A stretch of 64,000 nt of DNA from Prevotella sp. (GTDB lineage: Bacteria > Bacteroidota > Bacteroidia > Bacteroidales > Muribaculaceae): NCBI GenBank assembly GCA_023666665.1, contig JAMPBN010000001.1, positions 428,605-492,604 on the forward strand, read 5' to 3'. Below are positions 25,056 to 34,301 of this stretch, piece by piece. How positions within the stretch are numbered: the first letter of the stretch is position 1; each line of letters opens with the position of its first letter. The notes under the pieces were generated by a model that did no database searches, was not told where the DNA came from, and was given only the letters and a program-made list of their open reading frames with translations. The translations under genes were made by a program, and so were the position numbers.

Positions 25056-27799
25056 ATATCCGACCCATCCTCTCCTCCCTGGCGCTCGCCGCTCTGACGG
25101 CTGCCGCCCAAATCTACCCCGTGCCGCAACAACTGGTGCAGAGCGGCGACGCTTTCACCTCGGCAGGCGCTAAATTTCGCCTTGCCGGCGCGGAAACCGC
25201 CGACGCCGATGCAGTCAGCACCCTTAACGCTGCTCTCTCCACCGGCTCCGACGGCGGCATACTCCTGACCATCGGCGAGGCCGGCGACGATGCCGTCAGC
25301 GCCGTGGCCGCCAAGATTCCCGCCCGGGCTCAAGGCTACTACCTGAGCGTAACCCCCTCCGAGGTAGTGATTGCCGGACGCGACGGCGAGGGAACCTACT
25401 ACGGCGTTCAATCGCTGCTCCAACTTCTTGAGCAACCCACCGTTCCCGCCGTTGAAGTCACCGACTGGCCCACTACGGCAGTGCGCGGCGTCATAGAGGG
25501 TTACTACGGCAACCCCTGGAGCCACGAAGACTGCCTCGATATGTATAAGTTCTTCGACCTCAACAAGATGAACACGTTTATCTATGGGCCGAAAAACGAT
25601 GCTTACCACAAGGCCAAATGGGCCGAGGAATATCCCGCCGACCAGGCCGCAGCCCTCTCCGAACTTGCCCGCGAGGGGTTGAAACACAAAGTGCACTTCA
25701 CCTGGGCAATGCACCCCGGCAACGCCATTGAGGGCGAAAATATGACCAAGGCACTCGCCAAGTTTGAGAAGATGTATGACCTGGGCATACGCCGCTTCGC
25801 CGTGTTCTTCGACGACATCTCCGGCAACAAGGTCAACGAGCAGGTTACCTACCTCAACTACCTCAATCGCGAGTTCGTCAAGAAGCACTCCGACATTGCC
25901 CCGCTGATTATGTGTCCCCAAGAATATTGCATCAGCTTTGCCGGCGGATGGAACACCTCCAGCACCTATCTGCAGACCATCGGCACCGGACTCGACCCCG
26001 ACATCGAAATCATGTGGACCGGCTCCGGCGTGGTGGATATGAGTCAGAAAAGCGCCGCCGAATGGTTCTCCGGCAAAACCGGCCGCAAGCCGTTTATCTG
26101 GCTCAACTACCCCGTTACCGACTATGGCTACGAGGGCGGACCGCTGCTGATGTCGCCCTACCAGCCCGCCGCTGCCGATGTCAGCACCGTGAGTACCGCA
26201 TTCTGCTCTAATCCGATGGAATATTACGAGGCATCGAAAATCGCCCTCTTCGGAATCGCCGACTTTGCCTGGAATCCCGCAAAATACAACGACTGGGACA
26301 ACTGGAACTACATTACCCGCCGGCTGATGCCCGACCACGAGGATGCCTTCCGCACCTACTGCTACAGCAACTTCTACTATCCCTCGAATACCCACGGCCT
26401 CCGCGTGGCCTACGACGAAACCCCCGAATTTACTGCCCTCCAGGCTGAAAATCCCAATCACTCCGAGGCTTACAACGCCTACTTTGATAAGCAGATTGCC
26501 ACGGCCGACGAACTCCTGGCGCTCACCGACAACCGCCTGATCAGCGAAATCAAGGAGTGGATTGAAGTCTACCGCATGCAGGGCGAGCGCGGCCTGCTGC
26601 TCGACTCGCTGCGCACCGACCTCGAGCAGTCCGACGGCTCTGCATTCGTGAAGCACTACACCTCTTTTAAAGCACTGACCGACAGCGCCGCCAATCACTA
26701 CAGCCGCGCCGGATGGTCCGTGCGCCAATTCCTGCCTAAGAGCGCTCCGCAGTTTGTGGAACCCTTTGTCACCGCCGCCGCCCACGCCTACGGCGACCGC
26801 TTCCGCGAGGGCAACTATGACTATCCCGCCGACCTCTTTGACCCGCAGATTATTGACAACGGCTACTACTACATTCTCTATAACGGCAAGCTACTGAGCA
26901 ACGGCTCCGGAGCCGCCGCCGACACCCCCGCAAACCCCACATTCCGCAGCGACGTTGACAACATCAACTCCGCCCGCCAGTCGTGGAAAATCACTTTTGA
27001 CCACGACACCAAGCGCTACTCCATACATTCGGCCTACGACGAGCGCTACGTCAACGAAATCGGCAACTTCGGCACCAACGCCTACTCCAACGCCTGGAAC
27101 ACCTACGAAATCTTCCCCCTGGGCGACTACTACGCAATCAAAAACGCCGGCAGCGGCGGCAAGCAGTTCTGGACCGTGACCAACAACCGCCTCGGCAAGC
27201 ACGCCAACACCGCCTACGACCCCTCGATGTTCATCTTCCAGATTGTCCCCATCGAGGATGAAATCAATCCCGAACCTCAGGCGTTCACCGAAGGCGAATA
27301 CCTTATATATAATAATGAGGGGCAGATTCTGCGCCGCTCGGGCAATAACCTCTCATTCGTTGACAAGCCCGAAAAAATTCAGACCGCCCACAAGTGGACG
27401 TTCTCCCTCGATGCCGAAAAGAAACGCTACAAGATTTCGCAAGGCACTGCCTATCTCAACGAAAAGGGCGTAATCGGCACCAATCAGTTCTATAACGACT
27501 GGAACACCTACGAAATCTACACCCAAGGCAACCGTATGGCCATTCGCAACGCCGAGAGCGCCAAAACCAACTTCTGGCTCATCACTGAGGCCGGACAAAT
27601 CTCCAACGATGCCACCGATCTCATTGACTCCTTCAACTTCGGCTTTGAAAAATTCGTTCCCGAAGAGGAAGAAGACGCAATTGAAGAACTCCCCACTACC
27701 CACTCTCCACTGCCCACTTTTTATGACCTGCAAGGCCGCAGAGTTGTCAACCCCGGCAAGGGCATTTACATTGTCAACGGCAAGAAAATAACTTTATAA
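25052..27799 (+). CDS. exported GH84 beta-N-acetylhexosaminidase, second copy, with C-terminal tag
   Basis: The 915-residue paralogue of the preceding gene has a signal peptide (RPILSSLALAALTAAAQ) and the family's N-terminal domain (IYPVPQQLVQ). Its GH84 domain has RGVIEGYYGNPWS (about 145) and catalytic D254-D255 in FAVFFDDIS. The C-terminal third holds two similar beta segments built around NDWNTYEIY / SNAWNTYEIF. A linker read from a heptamer array (LPTTHSPLPTF, 27691-27718) leads to the final tag YDLQGRRVVNPGKGIYIVNG. ATGA overlap with the upstream copy shows co-translation. The pair probably arose by tandem duplication and divergence. Confidence 0.92.
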   Translation: MNIRPILSSLALAALTAAAQIYPVPQQLVQSGDAFTSAGAKFRLAGAETADADAVSTLNAALSTGSDGGILLTIGEAGDDAVSAVAAKIPARAQGYYLSVTPSEVVIAGRDGEGTYYGVQSLLQLLEQPTVPAVEVTDWPTTAVRGVIEGYYGNPWSHEDCLDMYKFFDLNKMNTFIYGPKNDAYHKAKWAEEYPADQAAALSELAREGLKHKVHFTWAMHPGNAIEGENMTKALAKFEKMYDLGIRRFAVFFDDISGNKVNEQVTYLNYLNREFVKKHSDIAPLIMCPQEYCISFAGGWNTSSTYLQTIGTGLDPDIEIMWTGSGVVDMSQKSAAEWFSGKTGRKPFIWLNYPVTDYGYEGGPLLMSPYQPAAADVSTVSTAFCSNPMEYYEASKIALFGIADFAWNPAKYNDWDNWNYITRRLMPDHEDAFRTYCYSNFYYPSNTHGLRVAYDETPEFTALQAENPNHSEAYNAYFDKQIATADELLALTDNRLISEIKEWIEVYRMQGERGLLLDSLRTDLEQSDGSAFVKHYTSFKALTDSAANHYSRAGWSVRQFLPKSAPQFVEPFVTAAAHAYGDRFREGNYDYPADLFDPQIIDNGYYYILYNGKLLSNGSGAAADTPANPTFRSDVDNINSARQSWKITFDHDTKRYSIHSAYDERYVNEIGNFGTNAYSNAWNTYEIFPLGDYYAIKNAGSGGKQFWTVTNNRLGKHANTAYDPSMFIFQIVPIEDEINPEPQAFTEGEYLIYNNEGQILRRSGNNLSFVDKPEKIQTAHKWTFSLDAEKKRYKISQGTAYLNEKGVIGTNQFYNDWNTYEIYTQGNRMAIRNAESAKTNFWLITEAGQISNDATDLIDSFNFGFEKFVPEEEEDAIEELPTTHSPLPTFYDLQGRRVVNPGKGIYIVNGKKITL
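27691..27718. repeat. in-frame heptamer array in the second GH84 gene
   Basis: Four tandem units CCCCACT, ACCCACT, CTCCACT, GCCCACT, translated as part of the linker before the C-terminal tag. Confidence 0.8.
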
Positions 27800-27818
27800 C
27801 TCATAACTCATACTTATA
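27797..27818. repeat. short TAACTCA repeat before the DUF2723 gene
   Basis: Two copies of TAACTCA followed by degenerate units, between the GH84 stop codon and the TTG start of the next gene. Confidence 0.4.
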
Positions 27819-27821
27819 ACC

Positions 27822-30800
27822 TTGAAACGTTATAACCTCATCAACAACTCGCTTGGATGGCTCTGCTTCATAATAGCCGCCGTGAGCTACCTGCTCACCA
27901 TCGAGCCGACGGCATCCTTCTGGGACTGCCCGGAATTTATTGCACAAGGATTTAAACTCGAGGTCGGCCACCCCCCGGGTAACCCGATTTTCATGCTCAC
28001 CGCACGCTTCTTCATCAACTTCGTGGGCGGCGAGCCCGGCAAGGTGGCTATGGCCGTCAACGCAATGAATGCGCTCCTCTCTGCCGGCACCATCCTGCTG
28101 CTGTTCTGGACCATTACCCACCTGATGAGGCGACTGCTCGCCGCATATAAGCCCGACTCGGAACTCTCTGCGGCCCAGGTTATCACCATTATGGGCTCGG
28201 GACTGGTCGGCGCACTGGCCTACGCCTGGTCCGACACGTTCTGGTATTCCGCCGTTGAGGGCGAGGTTTATGCTTTCTCGTCGTTCTGTACCGCGCTGGT
28301 TTTCTGGCTCATACTCAAATGGGAAGTCCGCGCCGATGCCCCGCACTCCGACCGCTACCTCATTCTCATTGCCTACGTTATCGGCGTCAGCATCGCGGTG
28401 CATCTGCTCAATCTGCTTTGCATCCCCGCAATTGTCCTGGTATTCTACTACCGCAAGTTTGCCAAACCCTCGGCCAAGGGTTCCATCCTGGCGCTGCTGG
28501 TCAGCTTCATGATTGTGGCAACGATTCTGTTCGGCCTCGTGCCCGGATTCGTTGAGGTGGCTCAATATTCAGAGCTCTTCTTCGTCAACACCCTGGGTCT
28601 CAGCTACAACAGCGGTGTTCTGGCATACACGGTCTTCACCCTCGCGGTGTTTATCTGGACGATTTATGAGCTGTATCAGCAAAAGTCGGCCACGCGCATC
28701 AAGATTTCCTTTGCCCTCTCGGTGCTGGTCAGCGGCATCCCCTTCATCGGCTCCTCGTTGTGGATTCCCGTGGTTATCATCGTGGCGCTGGTCTGCTGGC
28801 TGTGGTGGGTCAAGAAGCTGCCCGTCAGAGTACTCAACATCGTCACGCTCAGCATCTTCGTCATCTTTATCGGCTACTCGAGCTACGCGCTGCTGCTCAT
28901 CCGCTCCGCAGCCGAAACTCCGGTTAACCAAAACGCCCCCGACAACGTCTTTGCCCTCAGCTCCTACCTCAACCGTGAGCAATATGGCGAATCGCCCCTG
29001 CTCTACGGCACCACGTTTGCCTCTGAGGTTATGCGCACACCCGACGGCATTGCCGTGGGCACCGACAAGTATGACTACGTGAAGAGCCTCAACCCCGACA
29101 AGCCGCACTATGACCGCGTGCTTTCGCGCACCAAATACAAGTATTCGCCCGACCTCAACATGCTCTTCCCACGCATGTATGCCGCCGAACACCGCAACAA
29201 CTACCTCTCATGGGCCGGCGCCAAGGAGAGCGACCTCCAGGCGGTCAACGCTCACACCATCGAGGGCTCGCCCATGACCAAACCCGTGCGCAAGCCCACT
29301 TTTGCCCAAAATCTCAGCTACTTCGTCAACTATCAGCTCATCCACATGTATTTCCGCTACTTTATGTGGAACTTTGCCGGCCGTCAAAACGACCTGCAGG
29401 GCAACGGCGAAGTGAACCGCGGCAACTGGATTTCAAGCATTCCGTTTATCGACAACGCCCGCCTGGGCGACCAGTCGCTCCTGCCCGACGACTTCGGCAA
29501 GGGCAACAAGGGCCACAACGTGTTCTATATGCTCCCGCTGATTCTCGGCCTTGTGGGCCTCATCTGGCAGTCTCTCAAGGGAGAAAAGGGCATCCAGCAA
29601 TTTTGGATTGTGTTCTTCCTCTTCTTTATGACCGGCATTGCCATTGTGCTCTACCTCAATCAGACTCCCTTGCAGCCTCGCGAGCGCGACTACGCCTACG
29701 CCGGGTCGTTCTACGCATTTGCCATATGGATTGGCCTCGGAGTCGGAGCTATTGCCGCCGGCATAGACAAGCTGATGAAGAAAACCGACAACATTCCCGC
29801 CGCCGTCATCGCCTCGCTCATCGGACTCATCGTGCCGATTCAGATGGTTTCTCAAACCTGGGACGACCACGACCGCTCCGGCCGCTACACCGCCCGCGAC
29901 TTCGGCATGAACTATCTGGCATCGCTCGAACCCAACGCCATCATCTTCACCAACGGCGACAACGACACCTTCCCGCTCTGGTACGCTCAGGAGGTAGAGG
30001 GCTACCGCACCGACGTGCGCGTCATCAACCTCAGCTACCTCACTACCGACTGGTATGCCGCCCAGCATCTGCTCCCGGCCTACGAGGCCGCTCCCGCCAA
30101 TATGCTGGCAGACAAGAGCGTATTCGGACAGGGTCGCCGTCAGAGCGGCTACGTGATTGCCGACGACACCCTGCGCCAGAACGCACTTGACTGGCTCAGC
30201 CTCTACTACGGCGAAACACCCGAGCGCAACGGCAGCCTTATGGGCGTGAAATATCCCGTTATCCACGCCGGCAAAATAGTGATTCCCGGCGATTCGCTCC
30301 GCGGCGAAGACGACATTGTCATTGACCTGCCCACGGCGCTCAACGACAAGAACCACCAGCCCATCATCACTCAGGCCGACATGCTGATGCTCGACATTAT
30401 CGCCAGTTCCGCGGCCAACGGCTGGAATCGCCCCGTTTACATTGCCAACACCGTGCCCGACAGCTACTACCTCAAGCTCAATCCCTACATGTATGCCACC
30501 GGTATGGCCCACCGCGTGATGCCCCACCGCTCGCTCGCCGCTTACAAGGCCGACAACGACGACGCCTACCGCAACATCACCGAACGCTTCCGCTGGGGCG
30601 GACTCGATGCCGAGGGCGGCGACGAGGTTTATCTGGACGAAACCGTGTCGCGCATGGTGGCCTCAACGCGCTATGCCATTATCGAAGTAATTGAGTCGCT
30701 CTACAACGCCGGGCAGTATGACCGCGCCCTGAATCTGCTCAACCTGATGACCGAAAAGCTCCCCACCAAGAATGCTCCCTACGGCATACAGGTTGGCGAC

Positions 30801-31139
30801 AACATTGCGCAGCTCTACATTGCCCTGGCCGAGGAAACCGGCTCGCAGGAGGCTCGCGACCGCGCTGAGCAGCTCTATCAAAGCGAAATAAGCCGCTACG
30901 GCAAGTATCTGCCCTACCTGCTGTCGCTCGACGACGGACAGTATCGCTCGCTGTCGGTCAACGACCGCGCCGTATTCCACATCCGCGACTCGCAGGGTGA
31001 CTATAGCTACCTGGCAAGCCTCATTGCCGGCTATGCGCAAGACTTCGGCCAGGACAAGGCCAACGCCTTCCTGCAAGACTACGCCCTGCAAACCGGCATT
31101 GACCTCATTGAGTTCTACAACCGCTTTGCATCGCGCTGA
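27822..31139 (+). CDS. DUF2723 polytopic membrane protein (GT-C-like)
   Basis: The 1105-residue protein opens with LINNSLGWLCFIIAAVSYLL and the DUF2723 signature TIEPTASFWDCPEFIAQGFK, then EVGHPPGNP. Around a dozen membrane helices fill the first ~680 residues. A soluble C-terminal part (FTNGDNDTFPLWYAQEVEGYRTDVRVINLSYL and onward) ends in helical TPR-like sequence. The family resembles GT-C glycosyltransferases that use lipid-linked sugars; the acidic residues near residue 35 fit this, but the substrate is unknown. The start appears to be TTG 27822, because homologues begin with the K-x-Y-x-LINN sequence directly after it and no nearer ATG is available. Confidence 0.82.
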   Translation: MKRYNLINNSLGWLCFIIAAVSYLLTIEPTASFWDCPEFIAQGFKLEVGHPPGNPIFMLTARFFINFVGGEPGKVAMAVNAMNALLSAGTILLLFWTITHLMRRLLAAYKPDSELSAAQVITIMGSGLVGALAYAWSDTFWYSAVEGEVYAFSSFCTALVFWLILKWEVRADAPHSDRYLILIAYVIGVSIAVHLLNLLCIPAIVLVFYYRKFAKPSAKGSILALLVSFMIVATILFGLVPGFVEVAQYSELFFVNTLGLSYNSGVLAYTVFTLAVFIWTIYELYQQKSATRIKISFALSVLVSGIPFIGSSLWIPVVIIVALVCWLWWVKKLPVRVLNIVTLSIFVIFIGYSSYALLLIRSAAETPVNQNAPDNVFALSSYLNREQYGESPLLYGTTFASEVMRTPDGIAVGTDKYDYVKSLNPDKPHYDRVLSRTKYKYSPDLNMLFPRMYAAEHRNNYLSWAGAKESDLQAVNAHTIEGSPMTKPVRKPTFAQNLSYFVNYQLIHMYFRYFMWNFAGRQNDLQGNGEVNRGNWISSIPFIDNARLGDQSLLPDDFGKGNKGHNVFYMLPLILGLVGLIWQSLKGEKGIQQFWIVFFLFFMTGIAIVLYLNQTPLQPRERDYAYAGSFYAFAIWIGLGVGAIAAGIDKLMKKTDNIPAAVIASLIGLIVPIQMVSQTWDDHDRSGRYTARDFGMNYLASLEPNAIIFTNGDNDTFPLWYAQEVEGYRTDVRVINLSYLTTDWYAAQHLLPAYEAAPANMLADKSVFGQGRRQSGYVIADDTLRQNALDWLSLYYGETPERNGSLMGVKYPVIHAGKIVIPGDSLRGEDDIVIDLPTALNDKNHQPIITQADMLMLDIIASSAANGWNRPVYIANTVPDSYYLKLNPYMYATGMAHRVMPHRSLAAYKADNDDAYRNITERFRWGGLDAEGGDEVYLDETVSRMVASTRYAIIEVIESLYNAGQYDRALNLLNLMTEKLPTKNAPYGIQVGDNIAQLYIALAEETGSQEARDRAEQLYQSEISRYGKYLPYLLSLDDGQYRSLSVNDRAVFHIRDSQGDYSYLASLIAGYAQDFGQDKANAFLQDYALQTGIDLIEFYNRFASR

Positions 31140-31159
31140 CCCCGCGCCGAGTTCCCGCC

Positions 31160-31786
31160 ATGTTCAAGAACTGGGTCGTACAGCCGCCGCTGTTCTATCG
31201 CATACTTTTTCCCGAGGCCGTTTGGCGCATCAAACGGCGCGGGAAGAAGCTCGCGTATCTTACTTTTGACGATGGCCCCATTCCCGAGGTCACGCCTCAG
31301 ATTCTTGATATTCTTGACCGCTACGGCGTGAAAGCCACATTCTTTATGGTGGGCGACAACGCCCGGCGCAACCCGCAGCTCGTGGAGGAAGTGCGCCGCC
31401 GCGGCCACGCCATCGGCAATCACACGATGCACCACCTGCAGGGACGCAAAACCCGCCGCCACAAGTACTTGCGCGACGTTAAGGAAGCCGACCTCCTGCT
31501 CAACACCGAGCTTTTCCGCCCGCCCCACGGCCTGCTCCGCTGGGGGCAGAGCGCCGTGATTCGCAAGCACTACAACCTGGTGATGTACGACGTGGTGACC
31601 CGCGACTATGCCGTGCATATGACCCCCGACGAAGTGGTCAACAACGTGCGCCGCTTCACCCGCAACGGCTCCATCATCGTGTTTCACGACTCCCTGAAAT
31701 CAATGCACAACACCCTCCCGGCGCTTCCCCGCGCAATTGAGTGGCTCCTCAACAATGGATTTGAACTCCATACTCTCCGGCCTTGA
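31160..31786 (+). CDS. polysaccharide deacetylase family protein
   Basis: The 208-residue protein is a compact NodB-fold (CE4) hydrolase. It shows LTFDDGP (motif 1, with both Asp), HAIGNHTMHH (motif 2, metal His pair), FRPPHG (motif 3), and IIVFHDS near the C-terminus. No signal peptide is evident, but a hydrophobic N-terminal patch (VVQPPLFYRILFPEAVW) could anchor it. It lies 20 bp after the DUF2723 gene and overlaps queG by 32 bp, so it is part of an operon. The substrate cannot be inferred. Confidence 0.88.
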   Translation: MFKNWVVQPPLFYRILFPEAVWRIKRRGKKLAYLTFDDGPIPEVTPQILDILDRYGVKATFFMVGDNARRNPQLVEEVRRRGHAIGNHTMHHLQGRKTRRHKYLRDVKEADLLLNTELFRPPHGLLRWGQSAVIRKHYNLVMYDVVTRDYAVHMTPDEVVNNVRRFTRNGSIIVFHDSLKSMHNTLPALPRAIEWLLNNGFELHTLRP

Positions 31787-32705
31787 CCTGCCCTGGGCGA
31801 CAACCCCTCTTGACTCGCCCGTTGACCCCGAGGCCGACGCGCAGTTCCACCAATGGCTCGCCGAAGGGCGCAACGCCGAGATGAGCTATATGGCCAACTA
31901 CCCCGACATTCGCCGCGACCCTCGTATGCTCCTCGACAGCGCCCAAACCCTCATAGTCGTGGCGTTTCCTTACTACACCGACGAAAAAATCAACCTCCCC
32001 ATCTCGCTCTATGCCCGGGGGCGCGACTACCACGAAGTGGTGCGCGAGCGCCTGAGCGAAATCGCCGCTCTGCTCCCGGGACAGACGCGAGTGTGCGTCG
32101 ACACCACGCCGCTGCGCGAACGCTACTGGGCCGCCCGCGCCGGCCTCGGCTTCATTGGCCGCAATAATCAGCTCATCATCCCCGGCCTCGGCTCCTATTT
32201 CTTCCTCGGCTTCATCCTCTCCACCGAACCGGTGGAGAGTGGGCAGTGGAGAGTGGACAGTGGACAGTGCGGAGACTGCGACCTTTGCGTCCGGGTCTGC
32301 CCCGGCCAATGCCTCAGCACCGACGGCCGCGCCCTTGATGCCCGCCGCTGCCTAAGCTACCTCACCATCGAACACCGCGGACCCCTCCCCACTCCGTCAC
32401 TCCGTCACTCTTCCACTCTCTACGGCTGCGACATCTGCCAGCGCGTCTGCCCCCACAACTCCCGCCCCATTCCAACTCCCATTGCCGACTTCCACCCCTC
32501 GGCAGAACTTGCCGCCCTGACCGCCGACGACGTTGCGCGCTTGACTCCGGCGCGCTTCAACAAACTCTTCAAGCACTCCGCAATCAAGCGCACAAAACTC
32601 GCCGGACTTCAGCGAAACCTTAATTGTCTAAATAATACACAATCGTCGATACCACCCTCACCTTCTTCAACTGAGGAGTCGACGAATCAGCATCGTCAAT
32701 GCTGA
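31755..32705 (+). CDS. queG: epoxyqueuosine reductase with two in-frame repeat arrays
   Basis: From ATG 31755 (316 residues) this is the cobalamin and Fe-S enzyme that reduces epoxyqueuosine to queuosine in tRNA. Motifs are DTTPLRERYWAARAGLGFIGRN, first cluster CGDCDLCVRVCP and second cluster CDICQRVCPHN. An in-frame TTG at 31737 is possible but lies deeper in the deacetylase gene. Two tandem arrays are translated: one just before the first cluster (32232-32269) and one just before the second (32390-32421). The last ~30 codons run antisense through the 3' end of the next gene, well past the usual QueG end (LQRN), so the normal stop seems lost. Confidence 0.9.
   Translation: MDLNSILSGLDLPWATTPLDSPVDPEADAQFHQWLAEGRNAEMSYMANYPDIRRDPRMLLDSAQTLIVVAFPYYTDEKINLPISLYARGRDYHEVVRERLSEIAALLPGQTRVCVDTTPLRERYWAARAGLGFIGRNNQLIIPGLGSYFFLGFILSTEPVESGQWRVDSGQCGDCDLCVRVCPGQCLSTDGRALDARRCLSYLTIEHRGPLPTPSLRHSSTLYGCDICQRVCPHNSRPIPTPIADFHPSAELAALTADDVARLTPARFNKLFKHSAIKRTKLAGLQRNLNCLNNTQSSIPPSPSSTEESTNQHRQC
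32232..32269. repeat. in-frame heptamer array in queG, before cluster 1
   Basis: Units GTGGAGA, GTGGGCA, GTGGAGA, GTGGACA, GTGGACA in tandem, translated as ESGQWRVDSGQ directly before the first cysteine cluster. Confidence 0.85.
32390..32421. repeat. in-frame octamer array in queG, before cluster 2
   Basis: Units CACTCCGT, CACTCCGT, CACTCTTC, CACTCTCT, translated as part of TPSLRHSSTLYG before the second cysteine cluster. Confidence 0.85.
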
Positions 32706-33312
32706 ATTGACCCTGCGAGGCAGTCTTGATTTTACCCACCTTGCTCGAACTGTCGTTGGCAAACTGGTCGGCAGCCTCTCGCGCATTTTTCGTTGCTTCG
32801 GCAATCATCTCGGGCTTTATGGAATTCAAGCCCGTAAACTGATAGTTGATATAGTTATTGTTGGCAGCGACTCCCTGCTTGAGCAGCTCCGTCTGGCGGC
32901 TCAGCAGCTCGCGCACCTTGTCTACCTTCTTGGTCGCCACGGTGATTGTCACCGTCAGGTTATACTGAAAGCGCGCGCGGTCGCCTCCATAAACGTTGCC
33001 CGCGGCATTATAGAGGTCCGGCGGATTTACCGAAATCTCCTCACGGTCAATACCGTTGTCGGTCAAAAACTTCACCACTATGTTGTTGTTGGCCTGCATC
33101 TCATTATAGAGCGCCGGCAGGTCATTACCCGCAATAGAATATGACATTGGCCACGTAACGTAGTCGGCCTCAACCGTACGCTCCGCCAGGCCGCGCACCG
33201 TCACTATTCTGTCGCGATATGCAAAATTATCAATTCCGGCCTTGATGCAAAGGCCTAACACACAAACACTCACGGCCAATATGGCCGCTGCGATAATAGA
33301 ATTTTTGCTCAT
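32620..33312 (-). CDS. SIMPL-domain (DUF541) protein
   Basis: The 230-residue protein has an N-terminal membrane helix or uncleaved signal (IIAAAILAVSVCVLGLCIKAG). It then has the SIMPL pattern: VTVRGLAERTVEADYVTWPM, DNGIDREEISVNPPDL, YNLTVTITVATKKVDKVREL, and ARENARKAADQFA-type helix (ATKNAREAADQFAND). Proteins of this family are periplasmic and poorly understood. It is convergent with queG and the two overlap by 86 bp. It is divergent from dapA with its own -7 element. Confidence 0.85.
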   Translation of the reverse strand: MSKNSIIAAAILAVSVCVLGLCIKAGIDNFAYRDRIVTVRGLAERTVEADYVTWPMSYSIAGNDLPALYNEMQANNNIVVKFLTDNGIDREEISVNPPDLYNAAGNVYGGDRARFQYNLTVTITVATKKVDKVRELLSRQTELLKQGVAANNNYINYQFTGLNSIKPEMIAEATKNAREAADQFANDSSSKVGKIKTASQGQFSIDDADSSTPQLKKVRVVSTIVYYLDN

Positions 33313-33334
33313 AAAACTTCAATTTTGGTTTCCG

Positions 33335-33342
33335 CAAATATA
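33335..33342 (-). promoter_or_regulatory. -7 element of the SIMPL gene
   Basis: TATATTTG on the minus strand, 22 bp from the ATG. No convincing TTTG at the -33 distance. Confidence 0.5.
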
Positions 33343-33359
33343 ACAAATCCCCCAATAAC

Positions 33360-33393
33360 TTGTTTCTCCCTCCACGAAAAATTTGTATCTTTG
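33360..33393 (+). promoter_or_regulatory. promoter of dapA-ksgA
   Basis: TATCTTTG at 33386-33393 with TTG at 33360-33362 (23-bp spacer). ATG 33417 lies 23 bp downstream. Confidence 0.6.
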
Positions 33394-33416
33394 CGCAACC
33401 AATTGATTAAACCCTT

Positions 33417-34301
33417 ATGGCAAGACCTAATCTTAAAGGCATGGGAGTGGCGCTGATCACTCCGTTCAAGGCCGATAAGTCAATAGATTTCAACGCCCTG
33501 GCTCAGCTGATTGAATATCAGATCAAGAGCGGTATAGACTTCCTGGTGGTGCTCGGCACTACCGCCGAAACCCCGGCGCTCACCCCCGACGAGAAGCGCC
33601 AGGTGCGCGAGTTCGTGGCTCAGCGCGTGGCCGGGCGCGTACCCCTGGTACTCGGCATGGGCGGCAACTGCACCGCCGCGGTGTGCGAAGACCTCCACAC
33701 CACTGATCTCTCTGCCTATCAGGCCATTCTCTCCGTGGTACCCTACTATAACAAGCCCTCGCAAGAGGGCATTTATCAGCACTATGCCGCCATTGCCCAA
33801 GCCTCGCCGCTGCCGGTGGTGCTCTACAACGTGCCGGGACGCACCGGCGTGAATATGACCGCCGAAACTACCCTGCGCCTGGCCAAGGACTTCCCCGAAA
33901 AAATCATCGCCGTTAAAGAGGCCTCAGGCAACTTCACCCAAATTGACGACATCATCAAGCGCAAGCCCGCCGACTTTATGGTCATTTCGGGCGACGACGG
34001 CATCACCTTCCCGCTAATTACCCTCGGAGCCGTCGGCGTTATCTCCGTGATTGGCAACGCATTCCCCCGCGAGTTCAGCCGCATGGTGCGCCTGGCTCTG
34101 GAGGGTGATTTTGCCAACGCCCTGCTCATTCACCATAAGTTTACCGAGCTGTTCTCCCTGCTCTTTGTCGACGGCAACCCCGCCGGCGTGAAATGCCTGC
34201 TCCACGCCATGGGCCGCATCGAAAACGAACTGCGCCTGCCCCTGGTACCCACGCGCATAACAACATACGACAAAATCCGCGAGGTCCTGGAGCGCTTATG
34301 A
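33417..34301 (+). CDS. dapA: 4-hydroxy-tetrahydrodipicolinate synthase
   Basis: The 294-residue aldolase condenses pyruvate with aspartate semialdehyde, the first step towards lysine and meso-DAP. It has the substrate loop GTTAETPALT, the catalytic triad tyrosine region VVPYYNKPSQEG, LYNVPGRTGVNM, and the Schiff-base lysine in IIAVKEASGN. It supplies DAP for the MurE ligase of the same window, and asd (54112-55122) makes its substrate. It is followed by ksgA in an ATGATGA overlap. Confidence 0.96.
   Translation: MARPNLKGMGVALITPFKADKSIDFNALAQLIEYQIKSGIDFLVVLGTTAETPALTPDEKRQVREFVAQRVAGRVPLVLGMGGNCTAAVCEDLHTTDLSAYQAILSVVPYYNKPSQEGIYQHYAAIAQASPLPVVLYNVPGRTGVNMTAETTLRLAKDFPEKIIAVKEASGNFTQIDDIIKRKPADFMVISGDDGITFPLITLGAVGVISVIGNAFPREFSRMVRLALEGDFANALLIHHKFTELFSLLFVDGNPAGVKCLLHAMGRIENELRLPLVPTRITTYDKIREVLERL

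Noticed and set aside
31737..31754. TTG start of queG
   Set aside because: ATG 31755 gives a normal N-terminus and a shorter overlap with the deacetylase gene.
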